Of a stretch of DNA of 12,574 bases, positions 9,154 through 12,574 are shown piece by piece. The position numbers and the translations under genes are program-made. The notes beneath the pieces were generated by a model. That model searched no databases. It was not told the origin of the DNA and saw only the letters and a program-made list of their open reading frames with translations. How positions within the stretch are numbered: position 1 is the first letter of the stretch; each line of letters begins with the position of its first letter. This DNA comes from Thalassiosira profunda (Eukaryota > Bacillariophyta > Thalassiosirophyceae > Thalassiosirales > Thalassiosiraceae). The stretch covers positions 1-12,574 of the forward strand of contig JALLAP010002603.1 of the NCBI GenBank assembly GCA_036939355.1, given 5' to 3'.

Positions 9154-9837
9154 TTAATCAGTCCCCATGGCCACGTAGCTCGTGCCCTCGTTCGTCTCTT
9201 GCCCCGCCTCGCAAAACAACATCGCCACGATCCTTTTAATCTGCCCGTGCACCTCCTCCTNCGTTCGTCTCTTGCCCCGCCTCGCAAAACAACATCGCCA
9301 CGATCCTTTTAATCTGCCCGTGCACCTCCTCCTGCAAATCCTTATTGTTCGCCCCGCGCGGAGAGTTCACTCCGCGATTGTTTTGAGGGACCAAATTCCA
9401 CGTCGCCAACGTAAATTGCTCGTCCACGCCCCCCGTCCGTCGATTGATCGGCTTCATCTCCATCATTGTGTGCCCGTCGCCGTAGAGCATGAAGCTCGTG
9501 AGGGTGAACACGGCGCCCTCCAAATTTTCCTCCACGGAGTACACAAGGGAGCCCGCGCCCTGGCTTTCCGGAAATTGGATGACCAGCACTCGTCGTCCAT
9601 TTTTGAGAGGAGAGGTGATGGTAACGTGCTCGAAGTAGCCCTGGAGAGTGGGAACAGACGGAAGAAGCGGTGAGGATACCCTCATCCACATTTGCAAAAA
9701 AGTGAGCACAAGATGTGATCACTCGCACACTACTTGCTCACCGGGTGAATTTCGGTCGGAATGCGGAGGGCGAAGGGCGTGGCGTGGTCCGGCGGATGCG
9801 CCGCGTTGACGATTTCGCGGGCCAGCTCCGCCGCCAT
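9154..9837 (-). CDS. Unrecognised small protein, two exons, about 169 aa
   Basis: Exon 1 is 9837-9742 (32 codons) and exon 2 is 9640-9154. The 101-nt intron starts GTGAGC and ends CTCCAG and has phase 0. Exon 2 contains the 72-nt duplicated contig end and N at 9189-9333. Subtracting 73 nt leaves exactly 138 codons including the TAA, which supports both the gene and the artefact explanation. The protein starts MAAELAREIVNAAHPP, has a middle with alternating hydrophobic residues that is probably beta-rich, and ends with a helix-like segment around QIKRIVAMLF. I see no signal peptide, membrane helix, cysteine cluster or known motif and cannot assign a family. The frame is open 5' of the chosen ATG back to a TAG near 9892, so the true start may be upstream or in another exon. 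It is divergent from carbamate kinase, 387 nt away. Confidence 0.65.
9189..9333 (+). repeat. Exact 72-nt direct duplication flanking a single N (assembly artefact) inside the small minus-strand gene
   Basis: Positions 9189-9260 and 9262-9333 are identical around the N at 9261. The copy length equals that of the duplication at 4387-4531. Two unrelated repeats of exactly 72 nt, each next to one N, point to contig ends that overlap by a fixed k-mer length. Collapsing one copy restores the minus-strand reading frame to its stop. Confidence 0.93.
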
Positions 9838-10224
9838 GTTGTAGGCGGTGGATACGATGTGTAAACAGCGCAAGTTTGGGCCACGAGGAACAGCTCTCTA
9901 GAGAGATGCTGCCGCCGGATGACTGGAGCGGCCACAACGCTTGGATGGCTGCTACCGTCTATGATCTACCGTGCTCTCCCACAAGTGGGGCGGGGCGGGC
10001 TGATCATGGCGTTGAGTTGAGTATTGTAAAAGAGGGGGGGAGAGGGGGAGGGGGGCAGAAATCCGACCGTAGACGGTACTATTCCCACGTAGATTTTCCT
10101 CCTTTTTGGTTGCACCTTCGGCTGGGCTCGCTCTCCTGCGCCGGCGCCGCCACCCATCAACTTGCGTCGTCAGCTTCTCTGCATGCGCAGCTGGCGCTCA
10201 CAATTCACTTCTCACCGCATCGCC
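9838..10224. promoter_or_regulatory. G-rich divergent promoter region between the small gene and carbamate kinase
   Basis: This 387-nt interval between divergent genes has two G-rich blocks. At 9987-9999 three G runs are separated by single C bases, like tandem GC boxes. At 10034-10055 runs of 7, 5 and 6 G meet the usual G-quadruplex pattern if the first run is split. A 9-nt inverted pair, TACCGTCTA (9953-9961) and TAGACGGTA (10070-10078), brackets both blocks. The carbamate kinase frame opens at an earlier ATG, 10162. No other gene is visible. Confidence 0.45.
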
Positions 10225-11505
10225 ATGATCGCCGCCAGCCGCCACTCCATCCGCCAGGCCGCCGCGCGCCTCGCCCGGGCGTCCGCCGCCCCCGCCGCGC
10301 GGTCCTACGCCTCCACCGCCCCGCTGGGCGATCGCGTCGTCGTCGCCGTCGGCGGAAACGCGCTGCAACGCCGGGGGGAGCGGCTGACCATCGAGAACAT
10401 GCTCAAGGCCGCGGCGGACATGGCCCCGACGATTGCGACGTTGGCGAAGGAGCACGAGCTGGTATTGACGCACGGGAACGGGCCGCAGGTGGGAGAGCTG
10501 GCGCTTGAGCGGAGCGCCGCCACGTGAGTTTGGTGAATTGCTGGATGGTTCCGATTTGCAATTGCATATTCAAGAGACGCATCGCTAACGGCATCATCGA
10601 TTCACACAGTTTTGATGTGCTTGGCGCGGAGTCGATGGGTCAGATCGGCTACGTCCTCGCGCAGGCTCTCTCCTCGGCGGGATGCACGACGGCGCCCATC
10701 ATCTGCCAGGTGGTCGTCGATCCGACGCACGAGGCGTTCCGTGATCCGAGCAAGTTCGTCGGACCGATCTACGGAGCGAAGGAGGCCACGGCGTTGAGTC
10801 AGAGTTTGGGGTGGGTTATGAAGCCGGACGGAGAGTATTTCCGGAGGGTGGTCCCGAGTCCGCCGCCGCAGGAGTGAGTTTCGTGTGTGATCATGATATC
10901 GTCCATTATTGCAAAATGGCTAATCTTTGCACTGCGCAACGGGCATCACACAACGCGTGGGATGAATCAGAATCGTGCAGGTGGAAGCGGTTCGGACTCT
11001 GTTGGAACAATCGCCGGACATCCTGCCCATCGCCTGCGGAGGCGGCGGCATCCCCGTCTCTCGCATTCCGTCGAATCCGCGAACGCTCACCGGAGTCGAG
11101 GCAGTTATCGACAAAGACCGGTGCGGTGCCAAACTGGCGAATGAGTTGGACGCCGATGGCTACATCATTCTGACTGACGGCGGCGGCATCTGGAAGAACT
11201 TTGGCAAGCCGGACGCGCAGGAAATGAAGATGGCATCTCCAGAGTACCTGTTGGGCACAAAGGCGGGCAAGAATTTCCCGGGATCGATGGGACCGAAGAT
11301 CCAGGCGGCCATCGATTTCGTGCAGAACGGCAAGAAGGGAGCGTGGGCGGCCATCGGAGATTTGAAGGATGTCTCCAAGATATTCGACAACGAGGAGGGC
11401 ACGATCGTGCGGGAGGACGTCGAGGAGGGGGTGGTGTGGAGGGGCGGAAAGGTCGCCGCCCCGAGCACGCCGAAGCAGTCAAAAGAGCCGCACAAATCGG
11501 GCTAG
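10225..11505 (+). CDS. arcC: Carbamate kinase, mitochondrially targeted, three exons, 365 aa
   Basis: It catalyses the reversible reaction carbamoyl phosphate + ADP = carbamate + ATP. Exons are 10225-10523, 10610-10873 and 10971-11505; both introns start GTGAGT. The last acceptor is placed at 10970, not 10980, because only that choice keeps the frame (phase 2) and gives the family's SP-x-P...IV segment. Residues 1-31 form a typical mitochondrial presequence, rich in Arg, Ala and Ser with no acid and ending Arg-Ser-Tyr-Ala-Ser. Amino acid kinase motifs follow: VGGNAL (42-47), THGNGPQVG (82-90), QVVVDP, GGGGIPV (211-217), GVEAVIDKD (229-237), NFGKPD and PGSMGPK. The length after presequence removal is near the 310-320 aa of bacterial enzymes, plus a short Lys/Pro-rich tail. 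An upstream in-frame ATG at 10162 would add 21 residues. Diatoms are known to carry a carbamate kinase of bacterial ancestry working near the mitochondrial urea cycle. Confidence 0.95.
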
Positions 11506-12299
11506 GCGTTTGCAAAGTCCCGGCCCGTCGTCTTGGCAATAGTGGGTGTGTACGTCAATCTTGGCTCGCAGTTGGGTCGGGGTGCATCTAGGTGTTGTCT
11601 AAGTGTGTTTGTAGATTTGTGTGCTGTAAGTTCGATGAGGGATAGGGTAGGGTTAGGGTCCGGAAACCCCGGTTCTTTCCAGTATTGCCGAGCGTTCCCT
11701 GATCTTCATGCACTGTGTTTGGTTCAAAAGAAGGCCTTCAGGGAACGAAATGATACACGATACATACTCTTCCAACTATGCCCGGCCCGCCGAGATATGC
11801 GAACCCTGTGTAGCGTGCCCAACTGAAATCTCTAGCATGCCTCTTGCGACACGTTGCTTTGCCCGCCGTCAATCTGCTCTTGACAATTCTCCAGCTGATA
11901 CCGATAAGACGAGTATCTCCACTCTTTCCACCTGGGAATCATACATGAATACCGAGCGGGCTAAAGAACCGTCTCGGAGGGCATGTCAACCTGAATTTTC
12001 AGCAACACACACTTTTTTGGCACTTTGGCTTCAATCTTCCTCGCGCTCTCGCGATTGCATGCTTTGTCCTCCCCAACAACCCAACTGCGCTGGAGGCGAG
12101 CCAAGCTGGCGACAGAGACGACTGGCAGGGGCAGGGGCTTGCTACGATAGCTGGCGAGCGGGCGCGAAGGGTCGCAACAAAAACGATTGCAAATTGCAAC
12201 GCAGATAGAGCTGATAGAGCGACCGAGGCAGCGAGGCAGATGATCACCGTCGGTGCATGCAACACAACGCCCGAGTGCATTTGCAATTAATCGACGACG
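11506..12299. other. Region of 794 nt without a convincing gene
   Basis: It holds the carbamate kinase 3' flank, a telomere-like stretch (11643-11659) and presumably the promoter of the gene at the right edge. TTGCAA occurs at 11510, 12187, 12194 and 12281. An open frame of 166 codons (11708-12208, +) has no recognisable domain and an amino acid mix rich in Ser, Arg and Cys. A 95-codon frame on the other strand (12286-11999) is hydrophobic in its first half. Neither is supported well enough to call. No tRNA-like fold is seen. Confidence 0.6.
11643..11659 (+). repeat. Interstitial telomere-like repeat
   Basis: TAGGGTAGGGTTAGGGT is three partly degenerate units of the TTAGGG telomere repeat used by many eukaryotes. 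It lies 138 nt after the carbamate kinase stop. Three units are too few to mark a chromosome end, and genes continue on both sides, so it is an internal stretch. Confidence 0.5.
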
Positions 12300-12574
12300 A
12301 TGATCGCCCCCATCCGTCGCGCCACCCCCTGGGACGCCGCCGCCCGGCCGGGCCTCACATCAAGCGGCGATGATAGCTCCGCCTCCGTTGGCGGCCTCGC
12401 CCGCTCCGTCACCATGCTCGAGCTGAGCGACCTCCGCGAGATCGACCGGCTGGGCGAGGAGGTCGACGCAGCCGCCCGCGAGGCGGAGTTGGCGAGCGCG
12501 GAGCCTACCGGCAAGAGGCAGGAAGGGCCAGTCGACGACAGCAATCGCAGCAGCGACGGCGGCTTCTTCATCGA
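12300..12574 (+). CDS. Possible 5' end of a protein-coding gene, cut by the window edge
   Basis: The ATG at 12300 is the first after an in-frame TAA (12288-12290), and the frame stays open for 91 codons to the last base. The predicted start, MIAPIRRATPWDAAARPG, is followed by a Ser/Asp/Gly-rich stretch and then an amphipathic, strongly charged helix-like segment (about residues 40-65, LELSDLREIDRLGEEVDAAA). I do not recognise the family. The opposite strand is also open here, but its product is a Ser/Arg/Ala-rich chain typical of an antisense shadow of an acidic helical protein, so the plus strand is preferred. The call rests only on frame openness and composition. Confidence 0.4.
   Translation, partial: MIAPIRRATPWDAAARPGLTSSGDDSSASVGGLARSVTMLELSDLREIDRLGEEVDAAAREAELASAEPTGKRQEGPVDDSNRSSDGGFFI

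Noticed and set aside
10971..10980. Alternative last splice acceptor of carbamate kinase at 10980
   Set aside because: It breaks the frame after exon 2. The acceptor at 10970 keeps the frame and restores a conserved segment.
11708..12208. Open frame of 166 codons on the plus strand
   Set aside because: No domain, targeting signal or gene-like composition. It may be chance openness in intergenic DNA, though RNA data could change this.
11999..12286. Open frame of 95 codons on the minus strand with a hydrophobic first half
   Set aside because: It looks somewhat like a membrane protein, but the second half is Arg/Ser-rich without features and there is no supporting context.
12287..12571. Open frame of 94 codons on the minus strand at the right edge
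   Set aside because: Ser/Arg/Ala-rich and probably the antisense of the plus-strand frame from 12300. It cannot be excluded because the window ends here.
1..12574. CRISPR array, transposon, tRNA, rRNA or new defence-type system
   Set aside because: No spaced direct repeats, terminal inverted repeats with a transposase, tRNA-like folds or rRNA stretches were seen. The genes are unrelated housekeeping or unknown eukaryotic genes.

Overview
This is a nuclear genome fragment from a photosynthetic eukaryote with a red-lineage secondary plastid, most likely a diatom or another ochrophyte stramenopile. Three things point there. The first gene has a signal peptide ending in a Ser-Ala-Ala|Phe motif, the hallmark of import into four-membrane plastids. 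Four genes carry short GT-AG introns (73 to 101 nt), seven of the ten opening with GTGAGT. The gene set combines a LIG1-type DNA ligase, an animal-type GMP synthase and a mitochondrially targeted carbamate kinase, the last known from diatom nitrogen metabolism. The sequence is GC-rich and gene-dense. I cannot name the species; a Thalassiosira-like centric diatom is only a guess.

Layout: a plastid-targeted protein of unknown function (37-1507, +, two exons); a 496-nt intergenic region with a good E2F-type site; DNA ligase 1 (2004-5449, +, seven exons); GMP synthase (5643-7502, -, no intron), convergent with the ligase; a divergent promoter region; a protein with two MYND zinc fingers (7845-8942, +); an unrecognised small protein (9154-9837, -, two exons); a G-rich divergent promoter region; carbamate kinase (10225-11505, +, three exons); about 800 nt with no convincing gene but with a telomere-like TTAGGG stretch; and the possible start of another gene running off the right edge (12300-12574, +).

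Two single N characters (4459 and 9261) are each flanked by exact 72-base copies of the same sequence. Both lie inside coding exons, and both reading frames are restored if one copy plus the N is ignored. They are almost certainly unmerged contig ends, not biological repeats, so neither the ligase nor the small minus-strand gene should be called broken.

The genes are ordinary neighbours of a compact eukaryotic genome: DNA replication and repair, purine synthesis, carbamoyl phosphate metabolism and a plastid protein. They do not form one pathway, and I found no mobile element, CRISPR array, RNA gene or new multi-gene system. The most worthwhile leads are the unknown plastid protein with a possible three-part targeting signal and paired YLD motifs, the unrecognised 169-residue protein, paired GGTGCACC palindromes before the GMP synthase gene, and a TTGCAA hexamer concentrated in noncoding DNA.
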